Assembly (NCBI RefSeq): GCF_013166655.1
Contig: NZ_JABKCA010000047.1
Coordinates: forward strand, 1-44,371
Origin: Lentimicrobium sp. L6
GTDB taxonomy: Bacteria; Bacteroidota; Bacteroidia; Bacteroidales; UBA12170
Direction: 5' to 3'
Length of the DNA: 44,371 nucleotides
The position numbers and the translations under genes were made by a program. The notes under the pieces were generated by a model, which saw only the letters and a list, made by a program, of their open reading frames with translations, made no database searches and was not told where the DNA came from. Shown here in pieces: positions 16,798 to 24,807 of this stretch (positions are counted from its first letter, which is position 1; every line of letters begins with the position of its first letter).

Positions 16798-17001
16798 TTA
16801 TCCTCCACTAATCATATGTATAATTTGCAAATCATCCCCATCCTTTACAAAACTAGACTCATATTCAGGTTTTCTAATCAATTTTCCATTGATTTTAATC
16901 ACCAAGAGTTTAAAAGTAAAACGCTTGACTTTCAGCACTTCCGAAACACTTAAACTATCTTGTTCGAAGGATTCTGGCTTATTATTTAGTGTTATATTCA
17001 T
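16798..17001 (-). CDS. ThiS/MoaD-like sulfur carrier protein
   Basis: A 67-residue beta-grasp protein ending in HMISGG, the C-terminal Gly-Gly that is adenylated and thiocarboxylated in ThiS and MoaD. Motifs SVSEVLKVKRF and VKDGDDLQIIHMISGG match the family. It starts directly after the stop of the ThiF-like gene (no gap), so the two are coupled and surely act together. Sequence alone reads closest to ThiS, but no thiazole genes (thiG, thiH) are nearby, while a tungsten/molybdenum-type oxidoreductase is divergent. A role in pterin cofactor sulfuration is therefore a fair alternative to thiamine synthesis. Confidence 0.8.
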   Translation of the reverse strand: MNITLNNKPESFEQDSLSVSEVLKVKRFTFKLLVIKINGKLIRKPEYESSFVKDGDDLQIIHMISGG

Positions 17002-17586
17002 TTATTTCTCTTTTAAAAGTAATTCTAATACTGTGTCGGCTTGCATATTCGCAACTATGCCAACTCGCGGAGCTAATGGAGGGAATTCCTCCGAGACTTC
17101 ACTTTTTTCATCGCCACAAATATACAGATTGTCAGAATTACGCAAATGAATCGATTCAATATCTCCCCAACCCGCCATTCCTAGTCCAATAACTAAAGGA
17201 GTCGCAGATAGTTTTTCACAAATGGTTTCAATAATTATTTGTTTCATTTCAGCATTATCGAAAGCTTCCACTATAACATCACAATTCTTATATAGGTCGT
17301 AAATATCTTGAGCTTCAAGCTTAATCTGATGAGCTGAGATTTGAACATCTGGATTAATAAGATGGATATTCTCCTTTAAACTATAAACTTTCTGTTTTCC
17401 TATTTGATGATGAAAATAATACTGTCTATTCAAATTACTCTCTTCAATAACATCAAAATCAGCAATAATGAGCTTTCCAACCCCCACTCTCGCCAATGCT
17501 ACAGCACAATTGGAACCCAATCCACCACATCCGGCAATTCCTACGGTTTTATTTAAAAGTATCTCCTTTATCTTTTCAAATTTCAT
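17002..17586 (-). CDS. ThiF/MoeB-family adenylyltransferase, short form
   Basis: A 194-aa E1-like enzyme expected to adenylate the C terminus of the adjacent carrier protein. The nucleotide loop GIAGCGGLGSN (~16-26) is followed by IADFDVIEESNLNRQYYF with the conserved D, N and R, GKQK, and DVIVEAFDNAEMK with the catalytic-loop Asp. The paired CXXC zinc motifs of full-length MoeB/ThiF are absent, as in the ~200-aa ThiF family 2 common in anaerobes. The context, together with the ThiS-like gene and divergent from the AOR-family gene, resembles loci where MoaD/ThiF pairs accompany tungsten oxidoreductases. That functional link is inference. Confidence 0.82.
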   Translation of the reverse strand: MKFEKIKEILLNKTVGIAGCGGLGSNCAVALARVGVGKLIIADFDVIEESNLNRQYYFHHQIGKQKVYSLKENIHLINPDVQISAHQIKLEAQDIYDLYKNCDVIVEAFDNAEMKQIIIETICEKLSATPLVIGLGMAGWGDIESIHLRNSDNLYICGDEKSEVSEEFPPLAPRVGIVANMQADTVLELLLKEK

Positions 17587-17881
17587 AAAATTCAGTCATT
17601 AATTTAAAACACGACAAAAAACAAAAAATTACATCATAAATACTAAGAATTTCACTTATCATTTAGCCTGAAATGAAGCATCCTGACTCCAAAAACTTTA
17701 TATTTATAAGATTCTAAATACCGTTGAACATCCTGAATTCCTTATTTTTTTTTCAGCCTATATAATTATTTTACAAAGTTAAATATATTCCAACATATCT
17801 CATATTCAGAATTTTTAAATACTTGCATATATTAAACCCAAGATATTTTTCTAATCTTCATAATTAAGACTGAATATAAAT

Positions 17882-17910
17882 ATCGATATGCGTTAGTTTG
17901 CATATCTGAT
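17882..17910. promoter_or_regulatory. ModE-box-like inverted repeat upstream of aor
   Basis: Left half ATCGATATGC (17882-17891), 8-nt spacer, right half GCATATCTGAT (17900-17910); the halves are complementary except for one extra base. The same 11-mer TATCGATATGC and GTTTGCATA occur in the pruA promoter. The half-site resembles the E. coli ModE half-site (ATCGnTATATA, from established knowledge). It ends about 40 bp before the -7 element, a position suited to an activator. Confidence 0.6.
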
Positions 17911-17948
17911 TATTAGGCTCTTTGGTGATTTTAGTAGATTAATTTTTA

Positions 17949-17956
17949 TAAATTTG
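17949..17956 (+). promoter_or_regulatory. Putative -7 element (TAAATTTG) for aor
   Basis: Consensus TAnnTTTG, 47 nt before the ATG. The nearest upstream TTTG is at 17921-17924, 24 nt away, slightly too far for an ideal promoter, which fits a promoter that needs an activator. Confidence 0.45.
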
Positions 17957-18003
17957 TCCAACGCAATTAAAATGGAATTATACATATAATAAATCCTTAG
18001 GAT

Positions 18004-20160
18004 ATGAATATTGAAGAAATAAAAAAACAACACAAATTATTAGCCGATTGGAAATACGACATCACTCCAGTTGACAAGGGATATACAGATAAAACTCTCT
18101 ATATCAATGTTTCTGATCTTACGATAAAATCAAAGGACGTTCCTGCTGAAATGAAAGAGAAATTCATCGGTGGAAAAGGATATGGTTTAAAATACCTTTG
18201 GGATGCAACAAAGCCTGACACAAAATGGAATGATCCTGAGAATGAAATCGTGATTTCTGGAGGCCCTATTTGTGGTATTACACAGTATTCTGGTACTGGT
18301 AAATCATTAGTTGTTAGTATATCTCCACAAACTAATTCAGTGATGGATAGTAATGTAGGTGGATACTTTGGACCATTTTTAAAATTTTCTGGATTTGATT
18401 CACTAGAACTTCAAGGAAAATCTGACAAAGAAGTGATTATCTTCATTGATGGAACAACTGGTAAAATTGAGATTATTGAAGCTCCTGCTGAAGCTATTGA
18501 CAGTCATGTATTGGCTGAGCAGCTTACAGAAATGTATGCTGACAATGATAAAGACAGAAAAAATGTAGCGGTCGTATCTGCTGGTGAAGCTGCCGATCAT
18601 TCATTAATAGGAATGCTCAACTTTAGTTTCTTCGATGCTAAACGTAAAGTAGTAAGATTGAAACAAGCAGGCCGTGGAGGTATCGGTACTGTTTTTAGAG
18701 ATAAAAAGATTAAAGCTCTTGTTTGTAAAGTTCCTGGTGTAACAGGAAACCTAAACAATGTGGTTGATCTTAAAGCCATCATGGAACGCGGTAGGACTTT
18801 CAACAAAGAGATGCGCGATTTAGATGATGACCAATGTGAAATGAAAACTAAAGGTACTGCTCACCTTATGGAAATCATGAATGATTATGATTTACTTCCT
18901 ACAAACAATTATAAGTATGGTAGTCATCATGATATCAAAAACATTGACTCTGAAGAGTGGAAAAGAAGATTTACTCAAGGTGTACCTGATGGATGTTGGT
19001 TAGGTTGTAATATGTCTTGTGCTAAAGGTATTGATAATTATGAATTAAGAACAGGTCCTTACGCTGGACAAAAAGTAATAGTTGATGGTCCTGAATATGA
19101 AAATGCTGGTGGACTTGGTTCTAACTGTGGTATTTTTAACCCTGATTATATTATTGAAGCGAACTTCTATTGCGATACTTATGGTATTTGCACTATTTCT
19201 TGGGGTACTTTAATGGCCTTTGCTATGGAGTGTTATGAGAATGGCATTCTAAACGAAGAAAGAACTGGTGGCTTAAAACTTAACTTCGGTAATTCTGATT
19301 CTGCTATGGAAGCCATGCACCAATTGGCTCGTGGAGAAGGATTTGGTCTTATTGCCGGAATGGGCGTTCGTAAGATGAAAGAGCTTTTCATTAAGAATGG
19401 TTGGGGTGATGCTGATTTCTTACAAGATATCGGAATGGAAAATAAAGGATTAGAATATTCTGAGTATATCTCTAAAGAATCTCTAGCTCAACAAGGTGGT
19501 TTTGCCATGACAAATAAAGGACCTCAGCACGATGAAGCTTGGTTAATCTTTATGGACGCAGTAAACAACCAAATTCCTTCTTTCGAAGACAAAGCAGAAG
19601 CCTTACATTATTTCCCAATGTTTAGAACTTGGTTCGGATTAATGGGATTATGTAAACTTCCGTGGAATGATGTAGAGCCTATTACTAATGCAGATTCTGA
19701 CGAGCCTGCAAAAGTTCCAGAACACGTTGACAATTATGTAACTATATTCAATGCTGTAACTGGTCAGAATATTGACAAACACGATATCATCCGTCAATCT
19801 GAAAGAGTTTATAATTACCAAAGAGCCTTTAACCTAAGAAGAGGTTACGGCACTAGAGAATTTGATGCTCAACCATACAGAGCTGCTGGCCCTGTTACTA
19901 TTGAGGAATACGAATCTAGAGCAGAACGTTACGATAAGCAACTAAAAGAAATTTTAAATATTGAACCAGAAGGTAAAACTACTGAAGAAAAACGTGATAT
20001 TCTTAGAGAATTCCGTGAGTCTCAATATGAAAAATTATTAGATGCTGTATATTTAAGAAGAGGATGGACCAAGAATGGTGTCCCTAAAATCTCTCACATG
20101 AAAGATTTAGGAATGGATTTACCAGAAATTCTTGAAACAATAACTCCTCATCAAAACTAA
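18004..20160 (+). CDS. aor: Aldehyde:ferredoxin oxidoreductase family enzyme (tungsten or molybdenum bis-pterin)
   Basis: Predicted cytoplasmic enzyme that oxidises aldehydes to acids with ferredoxin (or the reverse). Family motifs in order: GGKGYG (56-61), SGGPICGITQYSGTGKS, GGYFGPFLKFSGFD, GRGGIGTVF (223-231), and GPEYENAGGLGSNCGI from ~362, which together form the pterin-binding and substrate regions. Iron-sulfur ligands appear as C331, C335, C339 and C550 (GLCKLPW). The first three are spaced CX3CX3C, not the CX2CX3C of the Pyrococcus enzyme. At 718 aa it is ~110 longer than that enzyme, with about 20 extra N-terminal residues and extra C-terminal sequence. There is no adjacent ferredoxin or electron-transfer subunit. 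Monocistronic, with a terminator at 20183-20214. Metal and substrate cannot be told from sequence. Confidence 0.88.
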   Translation: MNIEEIKKQHKLLADWKYDITPVDKGYTDKTLYINVSDLTIKSKDVPAEMKEKFIGGKGYGLKYLWDATKPDTKWNDPENEIVISGGPICGITQYSGTGKSLVVSISPQTNSVMDSNVGGYFGPFLKFSGFDSLELQGKSDKEVIIFIDGTTGKIEIIEAPAEAIDSHVLAEQLTEMYADNDKDRKNVAVVSAGEAADHSLIGMLNFSFFDAKRKVVRLKQAGRGGIGTVFRDKKIKALVCKVPGVTGNLNNVVDLKAIMERGRTFNKEMRDLDDDQCEMKTKGTAHLMEIMNDYDLLPTNNYKYGSHHDIKNIDSEEWKRRFTQGVPDGCWLGCNMSCAKGIDNYELRTGPYAGQKVIVDGPEYENAGGLGSNCGIFNPDYIIEANFYCDTYGICTISWGTLMAFAMECYENGILNEERTGGLKLNFGNSDSAMEAMHQLARGEGFGLIAGMGVRKMKELFIKNGWGDADFLQDIGMENKGLEYSEYISKESLAQQGGFAMTNKGPQHDEAWLIFMDAVNNQIPSFEDKAEALHYFPMFRTWFGLMGLCKLPWNDVEPITNADSDEPAKVPEHVDNYVTIFNAVTGQNIDKHDIIRQSERVYNYQRAFNLRRGYGTREFDAQPYRAAGPVTIEEYESRAERYDKQLKEILNIEPEGKTTEEKRDILREFRESQYEKLLDAVYLRRGWTKNGVPKISHMKDLGMDLPEILETITPHQN

Positions 20161-20182
20161 TGATTCTGATGATAATATAGAT

Positions 20183-20214
20183 AAAAAGTCCTCTATAAAA
20201 TGAGGGCTTTTTTT
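20183..20214 (+). terminator. Intrinsic terminator after aor
   Basis: Stem AAAAAGTCCTC (20183-20193) / GAGGGCTTTTT with one G-U pair, 8-nt loop, then a T run to 20214. Confidence 0.85.
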
Positions 20215-20376
20215 AATGCTTTTTTTCTCAAATCAAACTTTATTCTGACTAATTATTAATAGCAGAAATAACTACATCAAAGAGCACTGCATAAAAAATA
20301 GTTTTATTTTAGCTGCTCCTTCAGTAGGATATAGAGAGATTACAAATCAAATAATAAATTATAAAAACAATACGCA

Positions 20377-20658
20377 ATGTTTAATGTAAACGAATATTTC
20401 GACGGAACGGTAAAATCATTAGGTTTTGATAATAAAGCAGGCAAAGTAACCATTGGCGTAATGGCTAAAGGTGAATATGAATTTGGTACTTCTATGGTTG
20501 AGCACATGACCGTAACATCAGGAGAAATGAAAGTTTTAATTGATGGTGAAACAGAATGGAAAGTTTATGGAGAATACGAAACTTTTAGAGTAGAAAAAGA
20601 TTCTAGTTTTAAAGTCATCTTAGAAGATCAAACTTCATATAAATGCGTTTATAGCTAG
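20377..20658 (+). CDS. ppnP: Pyrimidine/purine nucleoside phosphorylase PpnP (YaiE family)
   Basis: A 93-residue single-domain cupin. NEYFDGTVKSLGFD, GVMAKGEYEFGT and EHMTVTSGEMKVLIDGETEW align with E. coli PpnP (NEYF, GKVKSIGF, GVMVEGEYTF). The family phosphorolyses many nucleosides to base and pentose-1-phosphate. The length is standard. It stands between the aor terminator and the ModE-type regulator gene, with ~110 bp on its right side. No shared pathway with its neighbours is evident, and no consensus promoter was found. Confidence 0.92.
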   Translation: MFNVNEYFDGTVKSLGFDNKAGKVTIGVMAKGEYEFGTSMVEHMTVTSGEMKVLIDGETEWKVYGEYETFRVEKDSSFKVILEDQTSYKCVYS

Positions 20659-20719
20659 GAAGTTCATTTTTTTAGCTATTTATTTAACAATTTATATTTC
20701 CCAGCGGTAAATTTCGTTT

Positions 20720-20739
20720 TATATTTGCCATTGGTAAAT
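20720..20739 (+). promoter_or_regulatory. Putative promoter/operator of the ModE-type regulator gene
   Basis: A -7 element TATATTTG (20720-20727) overlaps the inverted repeat ATTTGCC (20723-20729) / GGTAAAT (20733-20739), 6 of 7 complementary. GGTAAAT also occurs at 20706-20712. Autoregulation is possible. Confidence 0.4.
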
Positions 20740-20770
20740 AAAAGCATGCGGTCCAAAAAAAAACTAATAT

Positions 20771-21142
20771 ATGAAACCACCAAGAAGCTCAAGAAATGAT
20801 GTATTCCTAAGATACAAATTATGGTTATCAGCTGTATCTGGCGAAGGTATTATTGAAGAAAACACATATGCTATTTTAAAAGCAATTGATGAAATGGGTT
20901 CGCTAAAATCTGCAGCAGAGCATTTAGGAGTGAGCTATAGAAAAGCTTGGGGTGATATAAAAAATTCAGAAGAATTATTGGGCTACAATCTCACAGAAAA
21001 GTACAGAGGAGGAGTTGGTGGAGGAGCCTCCACCCTCACCCCTAAAGCTAAAAACCTATTGGAAGCCTACGACACCTTACATAAGAAAATGGATAATGCC
21101 ATTGAAGATGCTTATGAAGACTTTAAGGATAAAATATTATAA
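20771..21142 (+). CDS. ModE-type winged-helix transcriptional regulator without a ligand domain
   Basis: A 123-aa protein consisting only of a ModE N-terminal domain. FLRYKLWLSAVSGEGIIEENTYAILKAIDEMGSL leads into the helix-turn-helix SAAEHLGVSYRKAWGDI, followed by the wing region with GGVGGGASTLTPKAKNLLEAY. E. coli ModE has an additional tandem TOBE/MOP molybdate-binding region; it is absent here and no stop or frameshift suggests its loss. Metal sensing, if any, must therefore occur differently or through a partner. It lies between aor and pruA, both of which carry a ModE-like box, so it is the natural candidate for binding them (inference). Confidence 0.87.
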   Translation: MKPPRSSRNDVFLRYKLWLSAVSGEGIIEENTYAILKAIDEMGSLKSAAEHLGVSYRKAWGDIKNSEELLGYNLTEKYRGGVGGGASTLTPKAKNLLEAYDTLHKKMDNAIEDAYEDFKDKIL

Positions 21143-21196
21143 TTCATAATAATTACATATCTTAAGTATTAAAACTCTTCAAAACTTCCAAATCAT

Positions 21197-21236
21197 AAAA
21201 AAACGCCCTAAAGCAGATATTTTCAGGGCATTTTTT
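21197..21236 (+). terminator. Intrinsic terminator after the ModE-type gene
   Basis: GCCCT (21205-21209) pairs with AGGGC (21225-21229), flanked by an A run on the left and six T on the right. Additional A/T pairs extend the stem past one mismatch. Confidence 0.7.
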
Positions 21237-21296
21237 ATTCCCAATATTTAACAAATTAAAAACTTTTCTTTCCCTTCGAATTTTAAGAGGAAATAT

Positions 21297-21304
21297 TACT
21301 TTTG
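21297..21304 (+). promoter_or_regulatory. Putative -7 element (TACTTTTG) for pruA
   Basis: Consensus TAnnTTTG, 64 nt before the ATG. The predicted transcription start (~21311) lies inside the adjacent ModE-like inverted repeat. Confidence 0.5.
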
Positions 21305-21306
21305 CA

Positions 21307-21335
21307 ATCGTTATGCAAACCCAATGCATATCGAT
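21307..21335. promoter_or_regulatory. ModE-box-like inverted repeat at the pruA promoter
   Basis: Left half ATCGTTATGC (21307-21316) and right half GCATATCGAT (21326-21335) are complementary at 9 of 10 positions, with a 9-nt spacer. On the opposite strand it shares TATCGATATGC and GTTTGCATA with the aor site. It begins 3 bp after the -7 element and covers the transcription start, a classic repressor position. Confidence 0.62.
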
Positions 21336-21368
21336 AAAATGAACATTTAACATTAATATTTCAGTCAT

Positions 21369-22997
21369 ATGCAAAACAGTTTATATTTTGTTCCTCCAGC
21401 TAAAAACGAGCCCGTTTTGTCCTACAAAAGTGGTTCCCCTGAGAGAGAAAAAATCCTTAAAGCTCTTGAATGCGCTAGATCATACGAAGTTGATATTCCA
21501 ATGATCATCAATGGAAAAGAAGTATTTACAGACAATAAAATAAAAATGAGTCCTCCTCATGATCATCAAAAAGTTTTAGGGCACTATAGCCGTGGAAACG
21601 AAGGTCATGTTAAGGATGCTATCAATGCCGCTTTAGCAGCAAGAAAAGGTTGGGCTTCCATGTCATGGAAACAAAGAGCCTCTATTTTCCTTAAAGCTGC
21701 AGGTATGATTTCTGGTCCATATAGAGCCAGAATTAATGCAGCAACTATGCTGGCTCAATCTAAATCTGTGCACCAAGCAGAGATTGATGCCGCTTGTGAA
21801 TTAGCAGATTTCTTAAGATTTAATGTACAGTACATGACCGAAATCTATAATGAACAACCTGAATCTGACGAATCGATCTGGAACAGAATTGAGCAAAGAG
21901 GTTTAGAAGGTTTCGTTTTTGCTCTCACTCCTTTCAACTTTACTGCCATTGCTGGTAATTTACCTTCTGCTCCTGCCCTCATGGGAAATACAGTTGTTTG
22001 GAAACCATCAAATACTCAAATATATTCAGCTACTATTATCATGGAGATTTTCATGGAAGCTGGCTTACCTGATGGTGTCATTAATTTGGTATATGTTTCA
22101 GGTCCTGTTGCCGGGAAAGTCATTTTCTCACATAGAGATTTTGCTGGAATCCACTTTACAGGTTCTACTTCAGTATTTCAAAATATTTGGAAAGAAATTG
22201 GTAAGAATATTCAAAACTTCAGATCCTATCCTAGAATAGTTGGAGAAACTGGTGGTAAAAACTTTGTATTAGCTCATAAATCGGCAAATGCTAGGCAAGT
22301 AGCTACAGCCTTAACTCGTGGTGCATTCGAATATCAAGGCCAAAAGTGTTCTGCTGCCTCTCGTGCCTATCTTCCACAAAGTCTTTGGGAAGATATTTTA
22401 CATGAAATTAAATGCGATATGGTATCCATGAAAATGGGGCCCGTTGAAGACTTTTCAAACTTTGTAAATGCTGTAATCGATGAAGGGTCTTTTGACAAGC
22501 TTTCTTCTTTTATTGATGGAGCCAAAAATGCTGATGATGCTGAAATCATCTATGGAGGTAATTATGATAAATCGATAGGTTACTTTATAGAACCCACCAT
22601 CATTCTGACTACTAATCCACATTATGTTACCATGGAAGAAGAGCTTTTCGGACCTATTTTAACCATTTATATTTATGAAGAAGACAAGTTTGAAGAGACT
22701 ATCGAATTGGTAGATAATACATCCATTTATGCGCTTACAGGATCTATTTTCTCTAAAGATAGATTTGTAATTGAGGATGTGATGAAGAAACTTAATCATG
22801 CTGCTGGTAATTTCTATATCAATGATAAACCAACCGGTGCTGTGGTCAACCAACAACCATTTGGAGGAGCTAGAGGATCGGGAACCAATGATAAAGCAGG
22901 TTCTAAACTAAACCTATTAAGATGGGTGAGTCCACGAACTATTAAAGAATGCTTTGTTCCAGCTGAAAGCTATAAATATCCATTCTTAGAAGAGTAG
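21369..22997 (+). CDS. pruA: L-glutamate gamma-semialdehyde (P5C) dehydrogenase
   Basis: NAD+-dependent second step of proline degradation, P5C/glutamate semialdehyde to glutamate. ALDH-fold markers: LTPFNFTAIAGNLPSAPAL and GNTVVWKPS (NAD site), FTGSTSVF, the catalytic base E293 in VGETGGKN, and nucleophile C327 in GQKCSAASRAY. NQQPFGGARGSGTNDKAGS near the C terminus is typical of PruA. At 542 aa it has the length of the mitochondrial-type enzyme, without a fused proline dehydrogenase. No putA-type proline dehydrogenase gene is in the window. Expression is probably controlled by the inverted repeat over its promoter. Confidence 0.93.
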   Translation: MQNSLYFVPPAKNEPVLSYKSGSPEREKILKALECARSYEVDIPMIINGKEVFTDNKIKMSPPHDHQKVLGHYSRGNEGHVKDAINAALAARKGWASMSWKQRASIFLKAAGMISGPYRARINAATMLAQSKSVHQAEIDAACELADFLRFNVQYMTEIYNEQPESDESIWNRIEQRGLEGFVFALTPFNFTAIAGNLPSAPALMGNTVVWKPSNTQIYSATIIMEIFMEAGLPDGVINLVYVSGPVAGKVIFSHRDFAGIHFTGSTSVFQNIWKEIGKNIQNFRSYPRIVGETGGKNFVLAHKSANARQVATALTRGAFEYQGQKCSAASRAYLPQSLWEDILHEIKCDMVSMKMGPVEDFSNFVNAVIDEGSFDKLSSFIDGAKNADDAEIIYGGNYDKSIGYFIEPTIILTTNPHYVTMEEELFGPILTIYIYEEDKFEETIELVDNTSIYALTGSIFSKDRFVIEDVMKKLNHAAGNFYINDKPTGAVVNQQPFGGARGSGTNDKAGSKLNLLRWVSPRTIKECFVPAESYKYPFLEE

Positions 22998-23014
22998 GTT
23001 ATAAATTCAATGCC

Positions 23015-23056
23015 ATTAAAAAAACCAGAAGACATATGTCTTCTGGTTTTTTTAAT
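23015..23056. terminator. Bidirectional terminator between pruA and the DegP-like gene
   Basis: A perfect 42-bp palindrome. The centre GACATATGTC is flanked by CCAGAA / TTCTGG and by A7 / T7 tracts, so it terminates in both directions. It is 18 bp from each convergent stop codon. Confidence 0.93.
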
Positions 23057-23072
23057 TTTATTTGGAAATATA

Positions 23073-24503
23073 CTATAATCCTATTCCATAATATACCTGC
23101 TGCCCATTTGGATAGATACCTTCAATAAGCAATCCTCCTTTTACATTGGAAATCACATCTCTTATATCTGAAATGCTATTAATTTCTTGTTTATTCATTT
23201 GCTTAATAATAAATCCTTTCTTGATTCCCTTTGAGCTTAATATCCCTGAACGAATGGCTGTGATTTGCATTCCATGATTAATATTTAGATCCTTCATTAA
23301 ATCAGTATCGGGCTTATCAAAAGCAGCGCCTAGCCTTTTCACATAGAAATCATCGCTTTCTGAAACAATCTTAGTATTTCCGTAGACATTACGAAGTGTT
23401 AAATTATAATCCTTCTTTCTTCCATTCTCAAATACTGATAATTGAACAATTTCACCAGGACGGTGCTGAGCTATCTTACTCATCAACTCGGCAGCACTAT
23501 TTACTTCTTGTCCTTCCACCTGCAAGACTACGGCTCCATCTTCTATTCCTGCTTTTCCAGCAGCACCATCCTCCATTACTCTAGCAAGGTAAACACCTTT
23601 GATTTGGTCAAGTCCAACTTCCTCTGCTAATTCACTATCCATTTCAGCAATACTCACTCCTAAATATCCTCTTTGGGGTTCTCCAAACTGAATTAAATCA
23701 CCCACTACTTTTTGTGCCAAATTACTTGGAATAGCAAAAGCATATCCAGTATAAGAACCGGTATTACTTGCAATAGCAGCATTAATCCCTATTAATTTCC
23801 CTTCTGTATCTACAAGAGCACCACCGCTATTTCCTTTATTCACAGCAGCATCGGTTTGAATAAAACTTTCAATAGCAGAACTATTTCCACGTCCTAAAAT
23901 ATTTATATTTCTGGCTTTGGCACTAACAATTCCAGCAGTTACTGTTGAGGTTAAATTAAAGGGATTTCCCACTGCCAAAACCCATTCTCCTACTTTTACT
24001 TCTTCAGAATTACCAAACTGAAGATAGGGTAAATCATCTTCTTCAATTTTAATCACAGCCAAATCTGAAGACGGATCGGTACCTATTAATGAAGCTTGAT
24101 AAGACCTTTTGTCATTTAGGATGACTTCAATTTCATGTGCACCTTCCACCACATGATTATTAGTTACAATATATCCATCTTTACTAATAATGACTCCACT
24201 TCCTGTAGCCATATACATAGGTTGTTGATAACTATGAGGTTGCTGATGACCAAAGAAATCGTAGAAAAAGTCATAAACACTGCTTTTCTTCAGCATTTTT
24301 GTTTTAATATGAACCACCCCATTTACCGTACTTTCTGCTGCATCTACAAAATTAGGAACATTTTTCGGCACAGCATAACTTGCAGGTTCCAGAACTATAT
24401 TTGATTTGAAATCTTTAGGAGTCTCTGATTTATCGAATGCTAGAAATGCTAAAACACCAATAATCACTCCTAATGTCACGAATAAAAAGCTATTTTTTTG
24501 CAT
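23073..24503 (-). CDS. degP: DegP/HtrA-type periplasmic serine protease
   Basis: Envelope quality-control protease/chaperone, 476 aa. An N-terminal membrane anchor or signal (SFLFVTLGVIIGVLAFLAF) is followed by a trypsin-like domain with the complete triad H117 (TNNHVV), D147 (SSDLAVIKI) and S226 (GNSGGAL). The Q-linker region at ~76-98 is rich in aromatic, His and Gln residues. A first PDZ domain (~275-370, RGYLGVSI onward) and a second, more divergent one (~385-476) complete the DegP/DegQ layout. Monocistronic and convergent with pruA. A -7 element lies 33 nt before the start. Confidence 0.92.
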   Translation of the reverse strand: MQKNSFLFVTLGVIIGVLAFLAFDKSETPKDFKSNIVLEPASYAVPKNVPNFVDAAESTVNGVVHIKTKMLKKSSVYDFFYDFFGHQQPHSYQQPMYMATGSGVIISKDGYIVTNNHVVEGAHEIEVILNDKRSYQASLIGTDPSSDLAVIKIEEDDLPYLQFGNSEEVKVGEWVLAVGNPFNLTSTVTAGIVSAKARNINILGRGNSSAIESFIQTDAAVNKGNSGGALVDTEGKLIGINAAIASNTGSYTGYAFAIPSNLAQKVVGDLIQFGEPQRGYLGVSIAEMDSELAEEVGLDQIKGVYLARVMEDGAAGKAGIEDGAVVLQVEGQEVNSAAELMSKIAQHRPGEIVQLSVFENGRKKDYNLTLRNVYGNTKIVSESDDFYVKRLGAAFDKPDTDLMKDLNINHGMQITAIRSGILSSKGIKKGFIIKQMNKQEINSISDIRDVISNVKGGLLIEGIYPNGQQVYYGIGL

Positions 24504-24807
24504 AATCTTATGTATTAAATTTAAATCAGACTCTTACAAAAATAATGCATTTATAGCTTATGACAGGTTAAAAGTTGTTAAACCAACTAGGCAAAGAAGA
24601 CTATCATTAAAAACATTTCTGCGTTAATTAGATGGTACATGATAAAATAAAAATGTCCGATTTCGTACAAGACAGTCACCATGTGAACACTTATTTTTAA
24701 TAGAAAATAGAGCTTTAAATGTAACATTTTCATTTACAAAGCTTCCTATTTATTGGCATATTAATTGATAATAGGATGCTGCAAAATAGGCGAAAATTGC
24801 AATTCAT
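24504..24807. other. 304-bp divergent intergenic region
   Basis: No gene. Besides the DegP promoter element it contains a nested inverted repeat, AGCTTT (24711-24716) / AAAGCT (24738-24743), which encloses AAATGT-A-ACATTT (24717-24729). This could be an operator for the DUF5916 gene; no consensus promoter was found for that gene. Confidence 0.5.
24537..24544 (-). promoter_or_regulatory. Putative -7 element (TATTTTTG) for the DegP-like gene
   Basis: Consensus TAnnTTTG on the minus strand, 33 nt before the ATG at 24503. No convincing -33 element. Confidence 0.4.

Larger units (their letters stand above)
17587..18003. other. 417-bp divergent regulatory region between the ThiF-like and aor genes
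   Basis: No gene. It holds a long inverted repeat (17882-17910), a -7 element for aor (17949-17956) and a further partial half-site TTGCATAT at 17823-17830. The rest is A+T-rich without a clear terminator or promoter for the ThiF-like gene. Confidence 0.75.

Noticed and set aside
21919-22239. 106-residue frame inside pruA
   Set aside because: It is a frame-shifted shadow of the conserved ALDH core.
21369-22997. Identification as a generic or CoA-acylating aldehyde dehydrogenase
   Set aside because: The 542-aa length, the N-terminal segment and NQQPFGGARGSGTNDKAG favour P5C dehydrogenase.
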